This document shows, in pieces, positions 18,887-27,588 of a stretch of DNA of 64,000 nt. The notes beneath the pieces are model-generated. The model ran no database searches, was not told the DNA's origin, and saw only the letters and a program-made list of their open reading frames with translations. The translations under genes were made by a program, and so were the position numbers. The stretch comes from Flavobacterium sp. MedPE-SWcel (lineage in GTDB: Bacteria; Bacteroidota; Bacteroidia; Flavobacteriales; Flavobacteriaceae): contig MPCW01000007.1 in assembly GCA_001874325.1 (NCBI GenBank), positions 1-64,000 of the forward strand, written 5' to 3'. Positions within the stretch are counted from its first letter, which is position 1. Each line of letters begins with the position of its first letter.

Positions 18887-21064
18887 ATGAAAAAATTTAT
18901 TTTTATTATAGCACTTTTCTTAAGTGCTATAAGTTTTTATGGACAAAACCGAATAGCTCGGAAGGTGCAAACCTTAAACTCCGAGAAGGCAGCGTTCATA
19001 AAATTTACCCCACTCATTGCTACTACTACCCCAGTAGATAATACCATTCAGAAAACGGTAAACAATGCATTACTAGCAACCGTAAACAAGAGTGTTATAG
19101 AAAACATTGCAAACAACCGTTATGAAAATATCGAACTCGATATTCCTTATAGCGAAGGTACTATTACTGTACAACTGTATCGAGTAGATATTCTAGCCGA
19201 AGGCTTCCATACCGATACTGACAAACAAAACAACGTTCCCTTTAATAAAGGATCTTACTACAGAGGTATTATAAAAGGAGATGCCACAACGGTAACATCA
19301 TTCAACTTCTTTAACAACGAAATGAATGGTATAATATCATCTAACAGCATTAACAACCTTGTTATTGGTAAACTGCACAAAACAGGTAACTTAACTGATT
19401 ATATTATTTATTCTGATGCTGATTTAAACATCTCGAACACATTTATATGTAACGCTCCAGAGCCTAAAGCAGAACAGTTTAGCGGGCAACAAAGAGGAGC
19501 ACAAAGCCCAGCAGGAACACTTAGCGACCGTTGTGTAACAATGTATTTTGAAATAGATAACGATATTTATCTTGAAAACGAATCTAGCGAAGAACTTACC
19601 ATAAACTGGATGACATCGGTATTCAACAACGTGCAAACATTATTTGATAACGATGGAATTACAATAGCACTAAAATCACTTTACATCTGGACAGAGCAAG
19701 ACCCTTACGAGGGCGAAAGCTCTTTTGCTTACCTTAATCAGTTTAACCAAGTACGTCCCGTTTTTGATGGCGATGTAGGGCAACTAGTAGGTATAGACCC
19801 TGGAGGTCTTGGCGGTGTAGCCGCTACTATAGACGGGTTGTGTTCTAACACAAACTACAGCTACTCTGACGTTAATAGCCTTAACTTTCAAGAAGTACCA
19901 CTTTTCTCTTGGGCAGTACAAGTTATCACTCACGAGTTTGGCCACCTTCTAGGCTCACCACACACACATGGTTGTTACTGGAATGGTAACAACACCTCTA
20001 TAGATGGTTGTGGTACATCGGTAGGAATTACAGAAGGTAGTGGCTGCGAAGAAGGCCCTATCCCTGGTCAGTTAGATGGCGGTACTATTATGAGCTACTG
20101 TCACCTAGTACCCGATGTAGGTATTAACTTTGCTAACGGATTTGGCGCACAACCAGCTCAAAGAATAATAGACAACGTTAATAGTTCGGCTTGCCTTAGT
20201 ACCGATTGTATTAACACCTGTATAAACACCGTAGCGTCTTACACTATTACCGAGACTACAGATACTACAGCAATTATAGTATGGACAGATGAAAGCGAAG
20301 GACCATGGGAAGTAGCTTTTGCCGATATAAATGGCGATTTTACTAACTGGCAACCTATAGATGTAAACACATTTACAGCTACAGCGTTAGACCCAAACAC
20401 TTACTATAAATTCTCTGTGCGCCCAGTGTGTCCAGAAAGTACAGCACCTGCAAACGAACAACTTGTATTTGCTACTACTGATGATTATTGTTTAGGCACT
20501 ACATTTACCGATACAGGAGATATTGATGGTAATTACAGTAACAGAGAAACCCTTACGCGTACTTTTATACCTACCGAGGATACAAACATTATTGTAACGT
20601 TTACCGAGTTTGATTTAGAAGCCAATTTCGATTTCCTATCAGTATATGATGGTGCTAATGCCGATGCTCCTCTACTAGGAACATTTAGTGGTAACACCAT
20701 ACCGGGACCATTTGAATCTACTGCCGAAGACGGATCGTTAACCTTTGTATTTACATCAGATAGTTTCCTGACAAGAACAGGCTGGAACGCCGATGTAACT
20801 TGTGCAGGTATAGCATCGGTTACCGATAATGCATTTACCGATTTTAGCTACTACCCTAACCCTGCTAATGATGTTGTAAACATTACCTCAGCAGAAAATA
20901 TTACAGATATTTGGGTGTACAATGTAGCAGGGCAATTATTACTGCACAACACTGCTAACAGCAACAATACAAGCACTAATATAGCATCGTTTGCAAAAGG
21001 AGTTTATTTCTTTAAAGTAGCCAATGGTACTAAAGAAGCTAACTTCAGGATTATAAAACAATAG
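18887..21064 (+). CDS. T9SS-secreted zinc metalloprotease (reprolysin-like)
   Basis: 725 residues with signal peptide (MKKFIFIIALFLSAISFYG). The metzincin zinc site HEFGHLLGSPH gives His349, Glu350, His353 and His359, with the Met-turn IMSYC at ~Met402, as in M12B reprolysin-like peptidases. A fibronectin type III domain (~445-530), a CUB-like domain (FLSVYDGANADAPLLGTFSG, ~535-640) and a canonical T9SS type A sorting domain (FSYYPNPANDVVNIT...YNVAGQLL...KGVYFFKV) follow. It should be exported, N-terminally processed and released or anchored at the surface, where it cleaves proteins. It may be read from the ACT-gene promoter, and ends at a strong terminator. Confidence 0.93.
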   Translation: MKKFIFIIALFLSAISFYGQNRIARKVQTLNSEKAAFIKFTPLIATTTPVDNTIQKTVNNALLATVNKSVIENIANNRYENIELDIPYSEGTITVQLYRVDILAEGFHTDTDKQNNVPFNKGSYYRGIIKGDATTVTSFNFFNNEMNGIISSNSINNLVIGKLHKTGNLTDYIIYSDADLNISNTFICNAPEPKAEQFSGQQRGAQSPAGTLSDRCVTMYFEIDNDIYLENESSEELTINWMTSVFNNVQTLFDNDGITIALKSLYIWTEQDPYEGESSFAYLNQFNQVRPVFDGDVGQLVGIDPGGLGGVAATIDGLCSNTNYSYSDVNSLNFQEVPLFSWAVQVITHEFGHLLGSPHTHGCYWNGNNTSIDGCGTSVGITEGSGCEEGPIPGQLDGGTIMSYCHLVPDVGINFANGFGAQPAQRIIDNVNSSACLSTDCINTCINTVASYTITETTDTTAIIVWTDESEGPWEVAFADINGDFTNWQPIDVNTFTATALDPNTYYKFSVRPVCPESTAPANEQLVFATTDDYCLGTTFTDTGDIDGNYSNRETLTRTFIPTEDTNIIVTFTEFDLEANFDFLSVYDGANADAPLLGTFSGNTIPGPFESTAEDGSLTFVFTSDSFLTRTGWNADVTCAGIASVTDNAFTDFSYYPNPANDVVNITSAENITDIWVYNVAGQLLLHNTANSNNTSTNIASFAKGVYFFKVANGTKEANFRIIKQ

Positions 21065-21092
21065 AATTTAAATAGGATTACTTATATCAACA

Positions 21093-21127
21093 AAAAGCGG
21101 TATTACTAAGTTAGTAATACCGCTTTT
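21093..21127 (+). terminator. Terminator of the metalloprotease gene
   Basis: Stem AAAAAGCGGTATTACTAA with its reverse complement and TTTTTT tail; the A-run on the left makes it usable for the convergent NERD gene as well. Confidence 0.85.
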
Positions 21128-21158
21128 TTATTGGTTTTTATTCTTATGATTCGTTGAA

Positions 21159-21851
21159 TCAATGAAATACTTTTTTATTCTTAATTATCCTGTTTACATT
21201 TTCAATATGCTGAGCTTGAATATTACTATCTCCTCCATTCACTACACCTTTTTTTAATACTTCAACAACCTGTTGCATATCATTATAATTTATCGTTTCA
21301 TTATTTCTCTTAATACCGCCTAAAACCTTTAAAACTTGATCTGAATATACAAGAGTAGTTTTATCTGGAATAGCTTTTATATCTTTCAAAACACAATCGC
21401 CATAAAATACAATAACCGAAAAACAGGGTATATCTTGTTGTCTAAGATGTTTTTTTAAATCTTTGATATGCTTAGCATTTTGCATGATAGGATTATAAAA
21501 GCGATATTTCTTTTCACCATAGGCTAACACTTGAGTCCATTGCTGTTGATACCCTGTTCCAAATATCCAACCGCTATAATCTTTCACTTCAAATACAATT
21601 AAACCTACATCTGTAATAACAGCTAAATCAATTTGAGCATAATTATCCCCATACATTTTTAAATACAAATCATGAAAAATGGTTTCTGCCGGTATACCTG
21701 ATTTTAAAAGTTTTAAAACCAAATCTCTTTCTGTCCCTGTACCTCTACTAGAATCCGTAACCGTTTTTAGTAACCTTCTATCTCTTATTTCATTGAAAAC
21801 AAAAAAGGCAACAATAAGGAAAAGTATACCAATAATAACCCACCACACCAT
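21159..21851 (-). CDS. NERD-domain protein with N-terminal membrane anchor
   Basis: 230 residues. One N-terminal transmembrane helix (VWWVIIGILFLIVAFFVF) is followed by a nuclease-related domain, ~38-150, containing the restriction-like core GTGTERDLVLKLL, AQIDLAVITDVGLIVFEVKDYSGWIFG. These residues match the D...ExK catalytic arrangement of PD-(D/E)xK nucleases, though activity is rarely shown for this family. The role may be DNA processing or defence near the membrane; that is inference. No partner genes adjoin it; mfd lies beyond a 100-base spacer upstream in the same orientation. Confidence 0.85.
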   Translation of the reverse strand: MVWWVIIGILFLIVAFFVFNEIRDRRLLKTVTDSSRGTGTERDLVLKLLKSGIPAETIFHDLYLKMYGDNYAQIDLAVITDVGLIVFEVKDYSGWIFGTGYQQQWTQVLAYGEKKYRFYNPIMQNAKHIKDLKKHLRQQDIPCFSVIVFYGDCVLKDIKAIPDKTTLVYSDQVLKVLGGIKRNNETINYNDMQQVVEVLKKGVVNGGDSNIQAQHIENVNRIIKNKKVFH

Positions 21852-21953
21852 AAGTATATATTTTTTAAGTTATCAATTCTAAATTCCTCAATACCTTAAT
21901 CTTGTTTCCAAAATTAAAGACATTACACAAAAACCGATTATAACATAGTACAA

Positions 21954-24900
21954 CTACTCAAACACCTTCTCTAAAAGTTGTAATGCTCTCGATGGCGATT
22001 TTACATTATCAAAACTAAGCAGTAAGCGCAATCCGTTTTTAGTTTGCTTTTCTTTCATTCGTGTTAACGAAGGGTTTTTTTGTACAAATTGCAACACATT
22101 TCTAAACCCTACCGACTGGTAATAATCACTCTGCTGATCGCTCACAAAGTAACCTATCATTTTACCCTGTTTCAATATCAATCGCTCAATCCCCATTTTA
22201 GTAGCAAGCCATTTTATACGCATACTCACCAGTAGTGCCTGTGCAGGTGGTGGTAATGCCCCAAAACGGTCTATCAACTTCTGTTCATATAGCTTTAAGC
22301 CCTCCTCGTCCTTAATATTGTTAAGCTCATTATACAAGTTAAGCCTTTCGGTAATATTATTAATATACTCATCAGGGAACAACAGCTCAAAATCAGTATC
22401 AATCTGAATTTCTTTTACATACTGCTTCTCTTTCTTGTCTTCCTCACTAGCATCTTCTTCATACAAGTCCTTAAACTCGTTCTCTTTCAGTTCCTCAATA
22501 GCCTCATTCATTATCTTCTGATAGGTTTCAAAACCTATCTCGTTAATAAATCCGCTTTGCTCACCACCCAGTAAATCACCCGCACCACGAATTTCAAGAT
22601 CTTTCATCGCAATATTTAAACCACTACCCAGTTCGCTAAACTGTTCTAGTGCCTGTATCCGTTTACGGGCATCCTCTGTCATAGCGCTATATGGAGGTGT
22701 TATAAAATAGCAAAATGCTTTTTTGTTACTACGCCCCACACGACCACGCATCTGGTGCAAGTCAGACAGTCCGAAGTTATTGGCATTATTAATAAAAATA
22801 GTATTAGCATTAGGCACATCAAGACCACTCTCTATAATGGTAGTAGCTACTAGCACGTCAAAATCTCCTGCCATAAAAGCAAGCATTAACTCCTCTAGTT
22901 TTTTACCCTCCATTTGTCCGTGCCCCACAGCCACTTTTGCCCCAGGCACTAAACGTTGAATCATTCCTGCAACTTCCTTAATATTCTCTATACGGTTATT
23001 AATAAAGAACACTTGTCCGCCACGTTGAATTTCATATGATATTGCATCACGAATAATCTCTTCGTTAAACCCTACAACATTAGTTTCTATAGGGTAACGA
23101 TTAGGCGGTGGTGTAGTTATAACCGAAAGATCTCGCGCTGCCATTAACGAGAACTGTAATGTTCTTGGTATTGGCGTTGCCGTTAGCGTTAATGTATCTA
23201 CATTCTGAGCTATTGTTTTTAACTTGTCTTTTACGTTTACACCAAACTTTTGCTCCTCATCTACTATCAGTAAACCTAGGTCTTTAAACACCACACTTTT
23301 ATTAGTAAGCTGATGCGTACCAATAACAATATCTAGTTTACCCTCTGTAAGCTGTTTTAATGTTTCCGATTTTTGTTTCGCTGTTCTAAAACGGTTAAGA
23401 TACCCAATAGTTACAGGCATATCTTTTAGCCTTTCGCTAAACGTTTTATAATGCTGAAATGCCAATATAGTAGTAGGCACTAATATTGCCACTTGCTTAC
23501 CATTATCTACCGCCTTAAATGCCGCACGAATAGCCACCTCTGTTTTACCAAAACCTACATCACCACACACTAGCCTGTCCATAGGGCGTTCATTCTCCAT
23601 GTCGGCTTTTACATCGCGTGTTGCCGTTACTTGGTCAGGTGTATCTTCATATATAAACGACGATTCTAACTCAGCTTGCATATAGCTATCAGGCGCATAT
23701 TGATGCCCTTTTTCTAACCTACGTTTTGCATATAGTTTTATCAGGTTAAACGCTATGTTTTTAACCCTAGCTTTAGTTTTATTCTTAAGCGTTTTCCAAG
23801 CAGTAGAACCTAGCTTATATATCTTGGGTGGTGTACCATCTTTACCATTATACTTTGATATTTTGTGTAACGAGTGTATACTCACATATACAATATCACT
23901 ATCAGCATATACTAGCTTTATAGCCTCTTGTGTTTTGTTTTCTACCTGTATTTTTTGAAGCCCCCCGAATTTACCAATACCATGATCTATGTGAGTTACA
24001 TAATCACCTACTGATAGAGAACTAATTTCTTTTAATGTTATGGTTTGTTTTTTGCCATACCCATTCTTCAAATTAAAACGATGGTAACGTTCAAATATCT
24101 GATGATCGGTATAACAAACTATCTGATTTTCCTGATCTATAAAACCTTCATAAATAGGAAAAACAGTTGTTTCATAATGCTTGCGCACATCCTCATGATT
24201 TTCCTCGTCTATACTCTCAAAAATATCATGAAAACGGGTAGCCTGTGCCTCGTTAGAGCAGAATATATAATTTTTATATCCGTTAGTATGGTTCTCGTTA
24301 AGGTTATTCATTAACAAGTCAAACTGCTTGTTAAACGATGGTTGTGGCTGTATATGAAACTCGAACGATTTATTAGTTTTAAACACAGGTTTAGATGCAA
24401 GCTCTACCAGCGTAAAATCGAGTGCTTTTTTAATAAACGATTCCTGATTTAAGAATAACTCTTCAGGTTCAGCATGTTTTATATCTTCTGATAGTTTTTC
24501 AAAAGCCTCGCCTGCCTTATCATACAAACGATCTAACTGGCTAAGCATAGCCTCGGTATTCTGTACAAACAGAATGGTTTTCTCATTAATATACTCTAGA
24601 AAACTCTGTCTTTTTTCTTGTAAAAACTTGTTTTCTACATTCGGTATAACCGTTATTTTTTTATTGATTTCTAATGATAATTGCGACTCTACATCAAACG
24701 TACGGATGCTGTCTACCTCATTACCAAAAAACTCTATACGGTATGGGTTATCGTTACTAAAAGAGAATACATCTACAATACCACCTCGCACCGAGAATTC
24801 TCCTGGTTCAGTAACAAAATCAACACGTCTAAACTCATACTCAAACAGTACCTCGTTTATAAAGTCGATACTCACTAAGTCACCCACGGCAACCTTTAGC

Positions 24901-25322
24901 GTGTTTTTGTCTAAGTCTTTTTTAGTTACTACCTTTTCAAATAGCGCCTCAGTATACGATACTATTATAGCGGGTTTTCTACGTGAGTTTATTCGGTTTA
25001 ACACCTCAGCACGCAGCAATACATTAGCATTATCAGTTTCCTCTATTTGGTATGGTCTACGGTATGAGCCTGGGTAAAACAACACGTCTTGTTCCCCCAC
25101 AAGTTTTTCAAGATCATTAAGGTAATAAGCAGCTTCTTCTTTATCTTTAAATACTAATAAAAACGGAAGTTCTACCTGTTTAAATAAAGGTGGTATCACA
25201 AAAGATAACGACGAACCTATAAGCCCTTTTACATGTAACTTACTTTCACGCTTTTGTAAAGCTGTAGCAATCTGTTTTACTTTATCTGACTGCTGATATT
25301 TATCTAAAATTTCGGGTTTCAA
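21954..25322 (-). CDS. mfd: Transcription-repair coupling factor
   Basis: 1122 residues, full length. Mfd releases RNA polymerase stalled at lesions and recruits UvrA. The N-terminal UvrB-homology region includes FYPGSYRRPYQIEETDNANVLLRAE; the RNA-polymerase interaction domain is recognisable at VGDYVTHIDHGIGKFGGL; the translocase has Walker A VCGDVGFGKTEVAIRA, the DEEQ box LLIVDEEQKFGV, TATPIPRTL and the RecG-like IESGLDVPNANTIFI and MRGRVGRS motifs; the C-terminal TRCF domain is complete. It directly precedes a small lipoprotein gene upstream (24-base gap), which may share its promoter. Confidence 0.97.
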   Translation of the reverse strand: MKPEILDKYQQSDKVKQIATALQKRESKLHVKGLIGSSLSFVIPPLFKQVELPFLLVFKDKEEAAYYLNDLEKLVGEQDVLFYPGSYRRPYQIEETDNANVLLRAEVLNRINSRRKPAIIVSYTEALFEKVVTKKDLDKNTLKVAVGDLVSIDFINEVLFEYEFRRVDFVTEPGEFSVRGGIVDVFSFSNDNPYRIEFFGNEVDSIRTFDVESQLSLEINKKITVIPNVENKFLQEKRQSFLEYINEKTILFVQNTEAMLSQLDRLYDKAGEAFEKLSEDIKHAEPEELFLNQESFIKKALDFTLVELASKPVFKTNKSFEFHIQPQPSFNKQFDLLMNNLNENHTNGYKNYIFCSNEAQATRFHDIFESIDEENHEDVRKHYETTVFPIYEGFIDQENQIVCYTDHQIFERYHRFNLKNGYGKKQTITLKEISSLSVGDYVTHIDHGIGKFGGLQKIQVENKTQEAIKLVYADSDIVYVSIHSLHKISKYNGKDGTPPKIYKLGSTAWKTLKNKTKARVKNIAFNLIKLYAKRRLEKGHQYAPDSYMQAELESSFIYEDTPDQVTATRDVKADMENERPMDRLVCGDVGFGKTEVAIRAAFKAVDNGKQVAILVPTTILAFQHYKTFSERLKDMPVTIGYLNRFRTAKQKSETLKQLTEGKLDIVIGTHQLTNKSVVFKDLGLLIVDEEQKFGVNVKDKLKTIAQNVDTLTLTATPIPRTLQFSLMAARDLSVITTPPPNRYPIETNVVGFNEEIIRDAISYEIQRGGQVFFINNRIENIKEVAGMIQRLVPGAKVAVGHGQMEGKKLEELMLAFMAGDFDVLVATTIIESGLDVPNANTIFINNANNFGLSDLHQMRGRVGRSNKKAFCYFITPPYSAMTEDARKRIQALEQFSELGSGLNIAMKDLEIRGAGDLLGGEQSGFINEIGFETYQKIMNEAIEELKENEFKDLYEEDASEEDKKEKQYVKEIQIDTDFELLFPDEYINNITERLNLYNELNNIKDEEGLKLYEQKLIDRFGALPPPAQALLVSMRIKWLATKMGIERLILKQGKMIGYFVSDQQSDYYQSVGFRNVLQFVQKNPSLTRMKEKQTKNGLRLLLSFDNVKSPSRALQLLEKVFE

Positions 25323-25346
25323 TTTACGAGTTTCAGGTTGTTGGTA

Positions 25347-25994
25347 TTAATCGTTTCCTTCTGTAGTAGGTACTGCTAGTTTTGGTGTAGCAGGTGTTGG
25401 GTTTAACACATCAGGCACCATATCAGGGTTTGCCATACGCGATGTATCTAAAGCACGTAGCATTTCTTCTTCACCCACTTCTTTTGGTATTTCACTTTTA
25501 CGAACAATTTCTTCAAACTGATTTTGTAAAGAAATTGTTTCCTTAGTTACCTCATCAATCAACACAAGTACTTTATCACTCTGTACTGCATCTAGACTTA
25601 TATAAGTGTGTAATGATTTTATTTTAGTATCTAATACCATTAATCTAGTAACCACCTCTGGTTTATTAAAAAATGGTATAATTGTAGTTTTAACAGATGA
25701 TAATTTACTTATTAAAGTTTCTACCTTTTGCTCATAAGCCGTTAAGGTACCCGTAGGTTTTTGCATCAACTCACTTTTAAACTGTCTCCATTCATTCCAG
25801 TCATCAAGATTTTTCTGCACCTTATCTTTTGGCACAGGCACATCAAACCTCCAGTGATTATCAATCACCTTTACTATAGAGTCATTACGTTGTTCTAACC
25901 TTAATGTTTCTGCAAGACGCTGCTCTTTATCTTCTTCGCAAGACAGTAGTGCAAAAGACAATAAAGCAGTTATAATAATAGAAGTGTATTTCAT
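25347..25994 (-). CDS. Hypothetical lipoprotein, 215 aa
   Basis: Starting at the inner ATG (25994) gives a clean lipoprotein signal MKYTSIIITALLSFALLSC with lipobox LLSC; the longer frame to 26012 adds MVQYNT before the signal and overlaps the promoter box. The mature part is mostly helical with coiled-coil character and ends in a Pro-rich tail (NPTPATPKLAVP). I do not recognise the family. It is followed by mfd after 24 bases on the same strand and so is likely the first gene of an mfd transcript. Confidence 0.75.
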   Translation of the reverse strand: MKYTSIIITALLSFALLSCEEDKEQRLAETLRLEQRNDSIVKVIDNHWRFDVPVPKDKVQKNLDDWNEWRQFKSELMQKPTGTLTAYEQKVETLISKLSSVKTTIIPFFNKPEVVTRLMVLDTKIKSLHTYISLDAVQSDKVLVLIDEVTKETISLQNQFEEIVRKSEIPKEVGEEEMLRALDTSRMANPDMVPDVLNPTPATPKLAVPTTEGND

Positions 25995-26011
25995 AGTATT
26001 GTATTGAACCA

Positions 26012-26019
26012 CAAATTTA
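26012..26019 (-). promoter_or_regulatory. -7 box TAAATTTG for the lipoprotein-mfd unit
   Basis: Minus-strand TAnnTTTG match 18 bases before the ATG at 25994; this placement also argues against the longer start. Confidence 0.5.
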
Positions 26020-26198
26020 CAAATGTTAAGCCAATGTGTTGTTTATTAAAACTTAATTTATGTTACAAACTAGCCTTATGTTTCAACATATAAATGTATA
26101 GTAAGAATATCTCACTAACTAAGGTATAAAAATCACAATATCACATAATATTATTGCAAACTAGCCTTTATACTGTATATATCATAACACTAAAGTAG

Positions 26199-26206
26199 TA
26201 TATTTG
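26199..26206 (+). promoter_or_regulatory. -7 box TATATTTG for the SDR gene
   Basis: TAnnTTTG match 22 bases before the ATG at 26228. Confidence 0.65.
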
Positions 26207-26227
26207 CAAAATAAACAACATAACAAT

Positions 26228-27172
26228 ATGAGTACTATTTTAATTATTGGGGCTTGCGGTCAAATAGGTACCGAACTAACCAAAAAACTAAGAGCCGCAC
26301 ATGGAAACGATAATGTAATTGCATCTGACGTAAGAGAAGGTAATGCCGAGCTTATGGCAGCAGGACCATTTGAAATTGCTGATGCTTTGAAACGTGACCA
26401 AATAGAAGCAATAGTTGAAAAGTATAATGTTGATGAAGTTTATTTAATGGCAGCATTACTATCGGCAACTGCCGAGAAAAATCCTGCTTTTGGTTGGGAG
26501 TTAAACATGAATTCTCTTTTTCATGTATTAAACCTTGCTAAAGAAGGAAAAATAAAAAAGATATTTTGGCCATCTAGTATTGCCGTTTTTGGTCCTACTA
26601 CACCTAAACAAAACACACCACAATATACTGTAATGGAACCTTCTACAGTATATGGTATCTCTAAACAAGCTGGAGAAAGATGGTGCGAGTACTACCATAA
26701 CATTTATGGTGTAGATGTTCGAAGCATACGTTACCCAGGTCTTATCAGTTGGTCTACACTACCAGGTGGTGGTACTACAGACTATGCTGTAGATATTTAC
26801 CACAAAGCACTTAGCAATGGTACTTTTACAAGTTTCCTTTCAGAAGAAACACGTTTACCAATGATGTATATGGACGATGCCATACGTGCCACTATAGGCA
26901 TTATGGATGCACCTAAAGAAAACATCAAAATACGCTCATCATACAATTTATCTGCAATGGATTTCACACCAAAAGAAATTGCCGAAAGCATTAAGAAACA
27001 CATACCTGAGTTCACCATTGGTTATGAGCCTGACTTTAGACAAAAAATTGCTGATAGCTGGCCACAAAGTATAGACGATAGCAGAGCAAGAGAAGATTGG
27101 GACTGGAAACACAATTATGACCTTGATACCATGACTATTGATATGCTAAAACATTTAGAAAGCTTAGTATAA
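26228..27172 (+). CDS. NAD-dependent epimerase/L-threonine 3-dehydrogenase-type SDR
   Basis: 314 residues from the ATG at 26228; an upstream in-frame TTG lies inside the promoter box and is rejected. The Rossmann motif ILIIGACGQIGTEL binds NAD, and the catalytic Ser/Tyr/Lys set appears as WPSSIAVFG and YGISKQAGE. The sequence pattern (FWPSSIAVFGPTTP, RYPGLISW, PPGGGTTDYA-like text) fits the extended SDR group that oxidises L-threonine to 2-amino-3-ketobutyrate. It acts in the cytosol in threonine catabolism. The gene has its own promoter and terminator. Confidence 0.88.
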   Translation: MSTILIIGACGQIGTELTKKLRAAHGNDNVIASDVREGNAELMAAGPFEIADALKRDQIEAIVEKYNVDEVYLMAALLSATAEKNPAFGWELNMNSLFHVLNLAKEGKIKKIFWPSSIAVFGPTTPKQNTPQYTVMEPSTVYGISKQAGERWCEYYHNIYGVDVRSIRYPGLISWSTLPGGGTTDYAVDIYHKALSNGTFTSFLSEETRLPMMYMDDAIRATIGIMDAPKENIKIRSSYNLSAMDFTPKEIAESIKKHIPEFTIGYEPDFRQKIADSWPQSIDDSRAREDWDWKHNYDLDTMTIDMLKHLESLV

Positions 27173-27588
27173 CAGAAAATCATTACTATATATAAAAAAA
27201 GCAGCGCTTAATTTAAGCGCTGCTTTTTTATTTTTACAAGTTTATTCTTACAACAAAAACATTATAAATCTCTTAAAAACAAGAAAGATGAGTAACGGTT
27301 AACCCGTACACATCTTCTCGTTTTTAAAAACCCTCTAGCATAGAGGTAATCGGGGGGCAAAAGCTATTTTTATCAATCTATAGATTAATTCTTACATAAT
27401 TTTCTAAAAAACAAATGATAATCATCATTCCTTCTTAGAACACTAATTATACCGCAAATTTAACCATTGATTCAAGAGAAACAGCACGAAAAAATTTGAC
27501 CTTGTGTAGAATTTGTTCTACATCAGACTGTTCTGATTTATTTTATCTAATTTAGATGCCAAATTATTTTTCACCCTCCAAATTATAA
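27173..27588. other. 416-base intergenic region with stacked hairpins
   Basis: Besides the SDR terminator it holds a long imperfect hairpin (27273-27290 pairing with 27311-27327) that encloses a small ACGG-TTAAC-CCGT hairpin, then a second hairpin CCTCTA-GCA-TAGAGG (27332-27346) and a run of G. Either a structured RNA or a leader of the kinase gene is possible. No protein gene and no clear -7 box were found. Confidence 0.5.
27193..27230 (+). terminator. Terminator of the SDR gene
   Basis: Sixteen-pair stem AAAAAAGCAGCGCTTA with its reverse complement, 3-base loop, T-rich tail; symmetrical enough to work on both strands. Confidence 0.85.

Noticed and set aside
24574..25077. 167-codon frame antisense to mfd
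   Set aside because: Shadow of mfd: Ser/Thr-rich composition and no ribosome site.
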